Assembly (NCBI RefSeq): GCF_016785085.1
Contig: NZ_JAENHO010000021.1
Coordinates: 45,986 to 109,985, forward strand
Source: Paractinoplanes lichenicola
GTDB lineage: Bacteria > Actinomycetota > Actinomycetes > Mycobacteriales > Micromonosporaceae
DNA: 64,000 nt
Direction: 5' to 3'
Numbering within the stretch: position 1 is the stretch's first letter; each line of letters opens with the position of its first letter. A program made the position numbers and the translations under genes. The notes beneath the pieces were generated by a model, which worked only from the letters and a program-made list of their open reading frames with translations, did not search any database and was not told the origin of the DNA. Positions 24,558-33,058 of this stretch are shown one piece after another.

Positions 24558-24704
24558 GTGACGTCGAATCCTTCCGATCGGTGTCTGGCGACGACGATCG
24601 TCCGGATCGATCCGTATTGAGGCAACCTTTCGATGCCCGATCTGTCATGGATGGCGAGTCACGTCCGGAAGCCGTCACCTCACCGTGAGTGACTCGTTCC
24701 TCTC

Positions 24705-25091
24705 TTACTTCATCTGCACGATCTGGATCAGGTTGCCGCACGTGTCGTCGAGCACCGCGGTCCAGAGCGGGCCGAGGTCGGCCGGCTCCTGGGTGAACCG
24801 GACGCCGAGGCCGCGCAGCCGCTCGAACTCGGCGGGCACGTCCTTGACCGTGAACTGCGTGTACGGCACACCGTCGGCGACCAGGGCGGCCTTGAACGGC
24901 TTGGCGGCCGGGTGGCCCTCGGGCTCGAGCAGCAGTTCGCAGCCCTCCGGATCCTCGGGGGAGACGACGGTCAGCCAGCGCGCGTCGCCGGTCGGCACGT
25001 CGTGCTTCTTGACGAAGCCGAGCACGTCGACGTAGAACCGCTCGGCCTTGGCCTGGTCGTCCACGATGACGCTGGTGATGGTGATCCGCAT
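24705..25091 (-). CDS. VOC-superfamily (glyoxalase-like) protein
   Basis: 128 residues from the ATG at 25091; AAGGAG lies 7 bp upstream, and the ATG overlaps the stop of the ArsR gene (ATGA). Two beta-alpha-beta-beta-beta modules: ITSVIVDDQAKAERFYVDVLGF and FTVKDVPAEFERLRGLGVRF...DTCGNLIQIVQ. Paired with an ArsR repressor, such proteins are often inducible detoxification enzymes or binding proteins for reactive small molecules. Metal and substrate are not determinable. Confidence 0.9.
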   Translation of the reverse strand: MRITITSVIVDDQAKAERFYVDVLGFVKKHDVPTGDARWLTVVSPEDPEGCELLLEPEGHPAAKPFKAALVADGVPYTQFTVKDVPAEFERLRGLGVRFTQEPADLGPLWTAVLDDTCGNLIQIVQMK

Positions 25092-25381
25092 CAGTTCTCC
25101 TTGTGCCATCTCTCGGTGAGACGCTGTAGGGGAGTGGTGTCGAGGTAGTGGAACTTGTAACGCCCGTCCTTGCGGCTGCTCACCAGCCCGGCCGCGGCGA
25201 GCGTGTCGAGATGCTGCGAGATCGCCTGCCGGGACGACTGCAGCTGATATTTCATGGCCAGCCGCGAACAGATCTCGAACAACGTCTGCCCGTCCCGCTC
25301 GGCCAGCTCATCCAGAATCTTGCGCCGCGTCGGATCGGCCAGCGCCTTGAACACGCTCTCCTCCGCCGCCGACTCGCTCAC
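25091..25381 (-). CDS. ArsR-family winged-helix repressor
   Basis: 96 residues from the GTG at 25381. FKALADPTRRKILDELAERDGQTLFEI...SRQAISQHLDTLAAAGLVSSRKDGRYKFHYL is a complete ArsR fold with no Cys metal site. An in-frame ATG at 25417 would place the operator inside the gene, so the GTG is preferred. Co-transcribed with the VOC gene, it probably represses both through the inverted repeat just upstream. Confidence 0.9.
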   Translation of the reverse strand: MSESAAEESVFKALADPTRRKILDELAERDGQTLFEICSRLAMKYQLQSSRQAISQHLDTLAAAGLVSSRKDGRYKFHYLDTTPLQRLTERWHKEN

Positions 25382-25388
25382 CCCGCCA

Positions 25389-25416
25389 TGATAGGCAAGC
25401 CGCCACTTGCCTATCA
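25389..25416. promoter_or_regulatory. ArsR operator, perfect 11-bp inverted repeat
   Basis: TGATAGGCAAG (25389-25399), a 6-bp spacer and CTTGCCTATCA (25406-25416) form a perfect inverted repeat directly before the ArsR start. It has the size and placement expected of an autoregulatory ArsR operator. Confidence 0.75.
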
Positions 25417-25421
25417 AGAGG

Positions 25422-26063
25422 TCAGGAAAGGTCCAGGCGCCGCCAGGAGGGACCCGCGTATGGCGGTGGGGTTTCCTGGTCCGCCTTGATGGCGTGCCAC
25501 TCCGCGGGCCATTGCGGGGGCGGGCCGGCGAGCACGGCCCGGATCGCGGTGGCGCTCTTGTCGGGCTGGTTCTCGTCCCAAGGCGCTCGTACGAAGATCT
25601 GATACTCGCCCGGTGCCTCGAGCCACACCTCGAGCTCGCCGGCGCTCCTCACGCTGACCCTGAGTCCCTCGAGTCCCGGGGGCAGGGCAAGATCGGCGAG
25701 GATGAGCCGCCCGGCCCGGCGCTCGGGCGTCTCCCAATCACGTTCGGCGTCGAGGCGGGACACCTCGGCGTCATAAGCCTCGGCGTCGAACAGCGTCGCG
25801 CGGCCGCTCCATTCCCAGCGCACTGCGTCGCCCTCGCGGCGGATCCGGGCCTCGACGGCGACGCAATCCGGGCCGCAACTCGGGCAGCAGGCGATCAAGG
25901 CGCTCGTCGGCTCGCCCGTAGCCACGAAACGATTCACCGGCACCAGCACGTGCCACGGGTCGACGCCGCCGTTGCCGTCAGCCCGGCTGATGTCGACGCC
26001 GTCGATCCGCACGATCACCCGGAGGCTCTCCACAGACAACGCCAGCACGGACTTCACGCCCAT
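25422..26063 (-). CDS. Hypothetical protein with CCPSCGPDC cysteine cluster
   Basis: 213 residues, family not recognised. Start ATG at 26063, with no clear ribosome site. The N-terminal half is beta-rich (LRVIVRIDGVDIS, WHVLVPVNRF) and holds ACCPSCGPDCVAVEARI, a cluster of four cysteines that could bind zinc. The middle is acidic and Trp-rich (VRWEWSGRATLFDAEAYDAEVSRLDAERDWETPERRAGRL). The C-terminal half repeats the strand pattern (LRVSVRSAGELEVWLEAPGEYQIFVRAPWDE). It could belong to the immunity/SUKH-like or other small actinobacterial families, but no proof is visible. It lies upstream of arsR on the same strand. Confidence 0.65.
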   Translation of the reverse strand: MGVKSVLALSVESLRVIVRIDGVDISRADGNGGVDPWHVLVPVNRFVATGEPTSALIACCPSCGPDCVAVEARIRREGDAVRWEWSGRATLFDAEAYDAEVSRLDAERDWETPERRAGRLILADLALPPGLEGLRVSVRSAGELEVWLEAPGEYQIFVRAPWDENQPDKSATAIRAVLAGPPPQWPAEWHAIKADQETPPPYAGPSWRRLDLS

Positions 26064-26084
26064 GAAACTAGCGCTGCCTTGAAC

Positions 26085-26840
26085 TCAGCCGGCGCTGAGG
26101 TTGATCTCGAAGCTGTAGCGACTCGCGCGGTAGACGTGGCTGCCGTATTCGAGGGCGCGGCCGCCCGCGTCCCAGGCTGTGCGGGTCATGGTGAGCAGGG
26201 AGGCGCCGCGCTTTTCCTGTAGGACCTTGGCTTCGGCTGAGGTAGCAGAGCGGGCTCCGATGACCTGGGTGGCGATGCGCGGGGTTAGGCCGCCCGAGCG
26301 CAGCAGTTCGTAAAGCCCGTGGCCGGCCAGGTCGTCGCCGGTCAGGGGGAGGACGTCGAGCGGGATGGCGTTGTGCATGAGGGCCAGGGGCTCGCCGCCG
26401 GCGTAGCGGAGGCGTTCGATCCACGTGACGGGTGTGCCGGGGGCGATCTCGAGCGCCGTGGCGACCGTGTCGGAGGCGGGCATCACTTCGAGGCGCAGCA
26501 CCTCCGTACGGGGGGCGCGGTCGCCGGCGACCAGGTCGTCGTAGAGGCTGGACAGCTCGACCGGGCGGCGGACCTTGGGGTGCACGACCTGGGTGCCGAC
26601 GCCGCGTTTGCGGACGAGCATGCCGCGTTCGACCAGATATTGGATGGCGCGGCGGGTCGTCGGGCGGGACACCCCGAGCCGCTCGGCGAGATCCACTTCG
26701 TTCTCGATGCGGGCGCCGACGCCGATCTCGCCCTTCTCGATCAACTCTTGCAGACGCGTCGCCACCTGGAAATACAGCGGCACAGGGCTGCTCCGGTCGA
26801 CCTCGACCGGACGAATACGACCTTGCAGATCGGACGGCAC
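26085..26840 (-). CDS. GntR-family (HutC-type) regulator, probable inositol-operon repressor
   Basis: 251 residues from the GTG at 26840 (GAGGGG upstream). Winged helix: PLYFQVATRLQELIEKGEIGVGARIENEVDLAERLGVSRPTTRRAIQYLVERGMLVRKRGVGTQV. The UTRA ligand domain (about 85-250) marks the HutC subfamily. It is divergent from iolC, and two inverted repeats of one TTTGT-ACAAA type lie between them, so it most likely represses the inositol operon and itself. The effector would be an inositol catabolite, by analogy only. Confidence 0.9.
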   Translation of the reverse strand: MPSDLQGRIRPVEVDRSSPVPLYFQVATRLQELIEKGEIGVGARIENEVDLAERLGVSRPTTRRAIQYLVERGMLVRKRGVGTQVVHPKVRRPVELSSLYDDLVAGDRAPRTEVLRLEVMPASDTVATALEIAPGTPVTWIERLRYAGGEPLALMHNAIPLDVLPLTGDDLAGHGLYELLRSGGLTPRIATQVIGARSATSAEAKVLQEKRGASLLTMTRTAWDAGGRALEYGSHVYRASRYSFEINLSAG

Positions 26841-26860
26841 CGCGACCCCTCGCTCCCCGG

Positions 26861-26898
26861 GTTTGTCCTAACAAACTACCTCAGTTTGTCATGACAAA
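26861..26898. promoter_or_regulatory. Paired GntR operators in the regulator-iolC intergenic region
   Basis: GTTTGT-CCTA-ACAAAC (26861-26876) and the perfect 14-bp palindrome TTTGTCATGACAAA (26885-26898) share TTTGT/ACAAA arms with centres 23 bp apart. They lie immediately before the GntR start and about 100 bp before iolC. Two sites of one type next to a GntR gene strongly suggest its operators. Confidence 0.78.
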
Positions 26899-27001
26899 GT
26901 ATTGACGTACGCGGGTCGAAGTTATTACATCGAAGGCAGCAAACCTAGTGTCACCCAATCGTCACTGAGCCGTAATCAAGCAGCAGGCCGGAGGCTGACG
27001 C

Positions 27002-27952
27002 ATGCCCGCCGACGAGGTACTGACAATGGGACGCATAGGCGTCGACCTGTACCCGCAGCAGACCGGGGTGTCGCTGCGGGAGGTCCGGACCTTCGAGAAG
27101 TTCCTCGGTGGCAGCGCGTCCAATGTGGCCGTGGCCGCGGCGCGTTACGGCCGGCGCTCGGCGGTGATCACGCGGACCGGCGACGACCCGTTCGGCGAGT
27201 TCCTGCACGACGCCCTGCGCGGGTTCGGGGTGGACGATCGCTTCGTGACGCCGGTGGCCTCGCTGCCGACCCCGGTGACGTTCTGCGAGATCTTCCCGCC
27301 GGACGACTTCCCGCTCTACTTCTACCGGTTCCCCAAGGCGCCCGACCTCGAGATCCACCCGTCCGAACTGGACTACGACGCGATCCACGAGGCCGACATC
27401 TTCTGGGTCACCGGGACGGGGCTTTCCCAAGAGCCTTCCCGTACGGCCACCCTGACCGCACTCAGGCATCGCGCCAAGAAAGGCATCACCGTCTTCGACC
27501 TCGACTATCGGCCCATGTTCTGGCAGTCCCGGGAGGAAGCCCGGCACTGGTATGCGCACGCGCTGCCCTACGCCACGGTCGCCGTCGGCAATCTCGACGA
27601 GGCTGACACGGCGGTGGCCGCGCGCAAACCGGACGAGGCCGCACAAAAACTGCACGAGGCCGGCATCGAGCTGGCTGTCATCAAGCAGGGACCGGCCGGC
27701 GTCCTCGCCTCCGACGGAGCAAATCGGACAGAGGTGCCGCCGGTGCCGGTCGACGTCGTGAACGGCCTCGGCGCCGGTGACGCCTTCGGGGGCGCCCTCT
27801 GCCACGGCCTGCTGGCCGGCTGGGAGCTCGAGGCGACGATGCGCTTCGCCAACGCCGCCGGAGCCATCGTCGCCTCGCGCCTGTCCTGCGCCGACGCCAT
27901 GCCGACCGAAGCCGAAGTCCGTGCCCTGATGGGGGAGTCCACGAATGCCTGA
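27002..27952 (+). CDS. iolC: 5-dehydro-2-deoxygluconokinase (IolC)
   Basis: 316 residues; ATG at 27002 behind GGAGG. PfkB/ribokinase fold: FLGGSASNVAVAAARYG near residues 36-52 (substrate lid side) and the anion-hole/catalytic motif VNGLGAGDAFGGAL near 255-268. It phosphorylates 5-dehydro-2-deoxy-D-gluconate in myo-inositol breakdown. First gene of the operon, it overlaps the aldolase gene by 8 bp. Confidence 0.93.
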   Translation: MPADEVLTMGRIGVDLYPQQTGVSLREVRTFEKFLGGSASNVAVAAARYGRRSAVITRTGDDPFGEFLHDALRGFGVDDRFVTPVASLPTPVTFCEIFPPDDFPLYFYRFPKAPDLEIHPSELDYDAIHEADIFWVTGTGLSQEPSRTATLTALRHRAKKGITVFDLDYRPMFWQSREEARHWYAHALPYATVAVGNLDEADTAVAARKPDEAAQKLHEAGIELAVIKQGPAGVLASDGANRTEVPPVPVDVVNGLGAGDAFGGALCHGLLAGWELEATMRFANAAGAIVASRLSCADAMPTEAEVRALMGESTNA

Positions 27953-28802
27953 TCTCGACGACCTCCTGGACATCCGCACCCGCCGCCCGGCCGCGATCGC
28001 CGCCGCCACCTCGGCCCGGCGCCGGCCCACGTCGCTGTTCGGCCCGCACGGCAAGCTGATGATCATCGCGGCCGACCACCCGGCCCGCGGCGCGTTGCGG
28101 GCCGGCGACGACCCCCTCGCGATGGCCAACCGGGCCGACCTGCTCGACCGCATCCGTACGGCGTTGTCGCGGCCCGGCGTGAACGGCGTGCTCGGCACCC
28201 CCGACATCCTCGAGGACCTGCTGCTGCTGGGCGCGCTCGACGACAAGGTCGTGATCGGCTCGATGAACCGGGGCGGGCTGGCCGGCACGTCGTTCGAGAT
28301 CGACGACCGGTTCACCGCGTACGACGCCGAGAGCATCACGACGGCCGGGTTCGAGGGCGGCAAGATGCTGCTGCGGATCGACCCGGCCGACCCGGGCACG
28401 GTGACGACGCTGGAGTCGTGCGGCGCGGCGGTCAGCGAGCTGGCGGCCCGGCGGCGGATGGCGATGGTCGAGCCGTTCATCTCACACCGCGTCGACGGGC
28501 GGGTCCGCAACGAGCTGACCGCCGAGGCGATGATGCGCGCGATGACCGTGGCGGCCGGCCTGGGCACCACGTCCGCCTACACCTGGCTCAAGGTGCCGGT
28601 GGTGCGCGACATGGAACGCGTCATGGCGTCGACCACGCTGCCCGCGCTGATCCTGGGCGGGGAGGGCGAGGCGGCGTACGGGGAATGGCGTAAGGCTCTT
28701 GACCTGCCGACCGTGCAGGGGCTCGTGATCGGGCGGTCGCTGCTCTATCCGGCGGCCGGCTCGGTCAGCGACGCCGTCGACCGGGCGGTGAGTCTGCTGT
28801 GA
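27945..28802 (+). CDS. Cgl0159-type class I aldolase of inositol catabolism
   Basis: 285 residues. A (beta/alpha)8-barrel with GKLMIIAADHPARGAL, TPDILEDLLLLGAL, GGKMLLRIDP, and a late LILGGEGE plus VQGLVIGRSLLYP phosphate-binding region. It resembles the actinobacterial Cgl0159 family found in inositol clusters rather than the class II IolJ aldolase. It most likely cleaves the phosphorylated 2-deoxy-5-ketogluconate to dihydroxyacetone phosphate and malonate semialdehyde. Its TGA overlaps the GTG of iolB. Confidence 0.82.
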   Translation: MPDLDDLLDIRTRRPAAIAAATSARRRPTSLFGPHGKLMIIAADHPARGALRAGDDPLAMANRADLLDRIRTALSRPGVNGVLGTPDILEDLLLLGALDDKVVIGSMNRGGLAGTSFEIDDRFTAYDAESITTAGFEGGKMLLRIDPADPGTVTTLESCGAAVSELAARRRMAMVEPFISHRVDGRVRNELTAEAMMRAMTVAAGLGTTSAYTWLKVPVVRDMERVMASTTLPALILGGEGEAAYGEWRKALDLPTVQGLVIGRSLLYPAAGSVSDAVDRAVSLL

Positions 28803-29689
28803 GGCCTTTCGTGAATCCGCTGATGCCCAGCGGCAGCACCGCCGACAAGCCGTTCGACGTGGTCGTCACGCCCGAGAATGCCGGCTGGGACTACAGCGGG
28901 CTGCGCATCCTCGACCTGCCGGTGGGCGCGCGGGCCAAGTTCTCGACCGGCGACGACGAGATGCTCGTGCTGCCGCTGGCCGGGGGCTGCGACGTGACCT
29001 GCGACGACGAGCGGATGACGCTGACCGGCCGGCGCTCGGTCTTCACCCGGGTGACCGATTTCGCCTACGTGCCGCGCGACGCCACGGTGACCGTACGGGC
29101 GCCCAACGGGGGCCGATTCGCGCTGCCCTCGGCGCGGGCGACCAGACGACTGCCCTTCCGGTACGGATCCGCCGACGACGTCGCTGTCGAGTTGCGCGGC
29201 GCGGGGCAGGCCAGCCGGCAGGTCAACAACTTCTGCACGCCGGAGCGGTTCGAGGCCGACCGGCTGATCGCGTGCGAGGTGCTCACCCCGGGCGGCAACT
29301 GGTCGTCGTATCCGCCGCACAAGCACGACGAGCCGGGCGAGGGGGAGTCGTCGCTCGAGGAGATCTACTACTTCGAGGTCGCCCCGTCGCCGTCGGGCAC
29401 CCCGGGCAGCGCCTATCAACGGGTGTACGGGCATCCCGACCGGCCGATCGACGTGTGCGCCGAGGTGAAGAGCGGCGACGTGGTGCTCATCCCGTACGGG
29501 TGGCACGGGCCGTCGATGGCCGCGCCCGGCTACGACCTCTACTACCTCAACGTGATGGCCGGCCCCGGCGAGCGCGAATGGCTCGTGCGCGACGACCCGG
29601 CGCACGGCTGGGTGCGGGCCGCCTGGGACGGCGTCGACGTCGACCCGCGCCTGCCCCTGACCTCCAGCAAGGAAAGGACGCGTTCGTGA
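28799..29689 (+). CDS. iolB: 5-deoxy-glucuronate isomerase (IolB)
   Basis: 296 residues from the GTG at 28799, overlapping the aldolase stop. Double cupin: metal-site motifs SSYPPHKHDE and LEEIYYFEVAPS with a later His in YGWHGPSMAAPGYDLYYLNVMAGP. Converts 5-deoxy-D-glucuronate to 5-dehydro-2-deoxy-D-gluconate, the IolC substrate. Overlaps iolD by 4 bp (GTGA). Confidence 0.95.
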   Translation: MRPFVNPLMPSGSTADKPFDVVVTPENAGWDYSGLRILDLPVGARAKFSTGDDEMLVLPLAGGCDVTCDDERMTLTGRRSVFTRVTDFAYVPRDATVTVRAPNGGRFALPSARATRRLPFRYGSADDVAVELRGAGQASRQVNNFCTPERFEADRLIACEVLTPGGNWSSYPPHKHDEPGEGESSLEEIYYFEVAPSPSGTPGSAYQRVYGHPDRPIDVCAEVKSGDVVLIPYGWHGPSMAAPGYDLYYLNVMAGPGEREWLVRDDPAHGWVRAAWDGVDVDPRLPLTSSKERTRS

Positions 29690-31539
29690 GACTCACCGTA
29701 GGGCAGGCCGTGGTGCGGTTCCTGGCCAACCAGTGGACCGAGCGGGACGGGGTCGAGCGCCGGGCGATCGCGGGCTGCTTCGGGATCTTCGGGCACGGCA
29801 ACGTCGCCGGTCTGGGCCAGGCCCTCTTGCAGGCCCAGCGCACCGGCGAGGCCGACTTGCCGTACCGGCTGGCCCGCAACGAGCAGGCCATGGTGCACGC
29901 GGCGGCCGGGTTCGCCCGGATGAGCAACCGGCTGCAGGCGTACGCGTGCACCGCCTCGATCGGTCCCGGCTCGACCAACATGCTGACCGGCGCGGCCCTG
30001 GCCACGGTCAACCGGCTGCCGGTGCTGCTGCTGCCGTCCGACATCTTCGCCACCCGGGTCGCGGCGCCGGTGCTGCAGGAGCTCGAGGATCCGACCGGTT
30101 ACGACGTCTCGGTCAACGACGCGTTCCGCCCGCTGTCGCGCTTCTTCGACCGGGTGTGGCGTCCCGAGCAGCTGCCGTCGGCCCTGCTGGGCGCCATGCG
30201 GGTGCTGACCGACCCGGCCGAGACAGGCGCGGTCACCGTTTGTCTTCCCCAAGACCTTCAGGCCGAGGCGTACGAGTTCCCCGACGCGTTGTTCGCCAAG
30301 CGGGTCTGGCACGTCGTCCGCCCGCCGGCCGAGGCGTCCTTCGTGTCCCGGGCAGCCGCCGTTGTCAAAACAGCGCAGCGCCCGTTGATCATCGCGGGTG
30401 GCGGCGTCATCTACTCGGAGGCGTCGGGCGAGCTCGACCAGTTCGCCCGCGAGACCGGCATCCCGGTGGCCGACACCCAGGCCGGCAAGGGCGCGCTGAG
30501 CTGGGACCATCCGCAGTCGGTGGGCGGCGTCGGCTCCACCGGCAGCCCGGTCGCCAACCGCCTGGCCCGCGAGGCCGACGTGATCATCGGGGTCGGCACC
30601 CGCTACAGCGACTTCACCACCGCTTCCCGTACGGCATTCCAGCACCCGGACGTGAAGTTCGTGAACATCAACGTGGCCGGGTTCGACGCCGCCAAGCAGT
30701 CCGCGTACCCCATCGTCGCCGATGCCCGGGCCGGGTTGTCCGCGCTGCTCGGGGCATTGGACGGCTCTTCCTGGGAACTTGATCATGCGGCTGAGGTCGC
30801 GGCCTGGCAGGCCACGGTCGACCACGCCTATCACCTGGGGCACGGGCCGCTGCCGTCCCAGCCCGAGGTGATCGGGGCCGTCAACGACGCCTGCGGCGCC
30901 CGGGACGTGGTCGTGCAGGCGGCCGGCAGCCTGCCCGGCGACCTGCAAATGCTGTGGCGGGCCCGCGACCCGAAGCAGTATCACGTCGAGTACGGCTACT
31001 CGTGCATGGGCTTCGAGATCGCCGGGGCGCTCGGCATCAAGCTGGCCGACCCCAGCCGCGAGGTCTTCGCGATGGTTGGCGACGGCTCGTACCTGATGAT
31101 GGCGCAGGAGATCGTTACCGCCGTGGCCGACGGCATCAAGCTCGTCATCGTCCTCATCCAGAATCACGGTTTCGCCTCGATCGGGTCGCTGTCGGAGTCG
31201 CTCGGCTCGCAGCGGTTCGGCACCAGCTACCGCTACCGCGGGGCGAGCGGCGACTACGACGGCGGACACCTGCCCGTCGACCTGGCCGCGAACGCCGAGT
31301 CGCTGGGCGCGAACGTCATCCGCTGCCGCACGATCGCCGACCTGGCCGACGGGCTCAAGCGCGCGCGGGAGGCCGATCGCCTGACCGTCGTGCACATCGA
31401 GACCGACCCGCTCGCCCCGGTGCCGTCCTCCGAATCCTGGTGGGACGTGCCGGTTCCCGCGGTTTCTTCGCTGACCTCCACTCAGGATGCGCGGACGGCT
31501 TATGACGCCGCCAAGCGTCTCCAACGCCCCTATCTGTAA
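29686..31539 (+). CDS. iolD: 3D-(3,5/4)-trihydroxycyclohexane-1,2-dione hydrolase (IolD)
   Basis: 617 residues; GTG at 29686 with GGAAAGG upstream. Thiamine-diphosphate enzyme: N-terminal RNEQAMVHAAAGFAR with the catalytic Glu region, CTASIGPGSTNMLTGAA, and the ThDP/Mg site VGDGSYLMMAQEIV...VLIQNHGFASIGSLSE. It opens the trihydroxycyclohexanedione ring to 5-deoxy-glucuronate. Length matches the family. Confidence 0.95.
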   Translation: MRLTVGQAVVRFLANQWTERDGVERRAIAGCFGIFGHGNVAGLGQALLQAQRTGEADLPYRLARNEQAMVHAAAGFARMSNRLQAYACTASIGPGSTNMLTGAALATVNRLPVLLLPSDIFATRVAAPVLQELEDPTGYDVSVNDAFRPLSRFFDRVWRPEQLPSALLGAMRVLTDPAETGAVTVCLPQDLQAEAYEFPDALFAKRVWHVVRPPAEASFVSRAAAVVKTAQRPLIIAGGGVIYSEASGELDQFARETGIPVADTQAGKGALSWDHPQSVGGVGSTGSPVANRLAREADVIIGVGTRYSDFTTASRTAFQHPDVKFVNINVAGFDAAKQSAYPIVADARAGLSALLGALDGSSWELDHAAEVAAWQATVDHAYHLGHGPLPSQPEVIGAVNDACGARDVVVQAAGSLPGDLQMLWRARDPKQYHVEYGYSCMGFEIAGALGIKLADPSREVFAMVGDGSYLMMAQEIVTAVADGIKLVIVLIQNHGFASIGSLSESLGSQRFGTSYRYRGASGDYDGGHLPVDLAANAESLGANVIRCRTIADLADGLKRAREADRLTVVHIETDPLAPVPSSESWWDVPVPAVSSLTSTQDARTAYDAAKRLQRPYL

Positions 31540-31547
31540 GGACTGTC

Positions 31548-33044
31548 ATGGCAACGATCGAGCATTGGATCGGCGGCGAGTTCACCTCGGGCCGTTCCTC
31601 GCGCACCGGCCCGGTTTTCAACCCGGCCACCGGGCAGAAGCAGCACGACGTCGTGCTGGCCTCTTCTGACGACGTCGACGCCGCCGTGGCCGCGGCCCGT
31701 ACGGCGTTCGACGAGTGGAGCCAGGCCTCGCTGAGCAAGCGCACAAAGATCCTGTTCAACTTCCGGGAGCTGGTCAACGCCCGGGTCAAGCCGCTGGCCG
31801 AGATCGTGTCGGACGAGCACGGCAAGGTGCTCTCGGACGCGGCCGGCGAGGTGCAGCGCGGGCTCGAGGTGATCGAGTTCGCCTGCGGGATCCCGCAACT
31901 GCTCAAGGGCGAATACAGCGACCAGGCCTCGACCGGCGTCGACGTGTTCAGCTTCCGCGAGCCGCTCGGGGTGTGCGCCGGGATCACACCGTTCAACTTC
32001 CCGGCCATGGTGCCGATGTGGATGCACCCGGTGGCGATCGCCTGCGGCAACACCTTTGTGCTCAAGCCCAGCGAGCGCGACCCGTCGGCGTCGAACTTCG
32101 TGGCCCAGTTGTGGCGCGAGGCCGGGCTGCCCGACGGCGTCTTCAATGTGCTGCACGGCGACAAGACCGCGGTCGACGGCCTGCTGCGGCACCCGGACGT
32201 GGCGGCCGTCTCGTTCGTCGGCTCGACCCCGATCGCCCGCTACATCCACGACGAGGCGAGCAAGCGCGGCAAGCGGGTGCAGGCCCTCGGCGGGGCCAAG
32301 AATCACGCCATCATCCTGCCCGACGCCGACCTCGAGTTCGCCGCCCGTCACTTGACCGCGGCCGCGTTCGGCTCGGCCGGCGAGCGGTGCATGGCGATCT
32401 CGGCCGCGGTGGCCGTCGGCGCGGCCGGGGACACGCTGGTCGACCTGGTCAACCGCAAGGCGGGCGAGGTCGTGGTGGGCAACGGGCGGGACCCGGCGAG
32501 CGAGATGGGTCCCGTGGTGACGGCCGCGGCCAAGCAGCGGATCGAGGGGCTGATCGAGAGCGGCGAGCGCGAGGGCGCCAAGGTCACGGTGGACGGGCGC
32601 GGGCTGACTGTGCCGGGCTTCGAGGAGGGGTTCTTCGTCGGGCCGACCGTGATCGACCAGGTCGAGCCGTCGATGGAGGTGTATCGGGAGGAGATCTTCG
32701 GGCCGGTGCTCTCGGTCGTGCGGGCCGACACCGTCGACGCGGCCATCGAGCTGATCAACAGCAACCCGTACGGGAATGGGACTGCGATCTTCACGTCGAG
32801 CGGGGAGGCCGCGCGGCGGTTCCAGCGCGGGGTGCGGGTCGGGATGATCGGCATCAACGTGCCGATCCCGGTGCCGATGGCCTATTACAGCTTCGGCGGC
32901 TGGAAGGACTCGCTCTTCGGCGACAAGCACATCCACGGTCCCGAGGGCGTCTCGTTCTACACGCGCGGCAAGGTCGTCACGTCGCGCTGGCCGCACGTCT
33001 CCCACGCGTACGACGCCTCCCTGCACTTCCCTACGGCTAGCTGA
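31548..33044 (+). CDS. iolA: (Methyl)malonate-semialdehyde dehydrogenase (acylating)
   Basis: 498 residues, 8 bp after iolD. Aldehyde dehydrogenase superfamily: GVCAGITPFNFPAMVPMWM, KPSERDPSASNF, VSFVGSTPIARYI, ALGGAKNHAIILPDAD, and nucleophile C281 in SAGERCMAISA. The GAKNH motif and overall form match MmsA/IolA. It turns malonate semialdehyde from the aldolase step into acetyl-CoA, closing the inositol route; it may also serve valine breakdown. Confidence 0.93.
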   Translation: MATIEHWIGGEFTSGRSSRTGPVFNPATGQKQHDVVLASSDDVDAAVAAARTAFDEWSQASLSKRTKILFNFRELVNARVKPLAEIVSDEHGKVLSDAAGEVQRGLEVIEFACGIPQLLKGEYSDQASTGVDVFSFREPLGVCAGITPFNFPAMVPMWMHPVAIACGNTFVLKPSERDPSASNFVAQLWREAGLPDGVFNVLHGDKTAVDGLLRHPDVAAVSFVGSTPIARYIHDEASKRGKRVQALGGAKNHAIILPDADLEFAARHLTAAAFGSAGERCMAISAAVAVGAAGDTLVDLVNRKAGEVVVGNGRDPASEMGPVVTAAAKQRIEGLIESGEREGAKVTVDGRGLTVPGFEEGFFVGPTVIDQVEPSMEVYREEIFGPVLSVVRADTVDAAIELINSNPYGNGTAIFTSSGEAARRFQRGVRVGMIGINVPIPVPMAYYSFGGWKDSLFGDKHIHGPEGVSFYTRGKVVTSRWPHVSHAYDASLHFPTAS

Positions 33045-33058
33045 ACCGGAGTCTGTTC

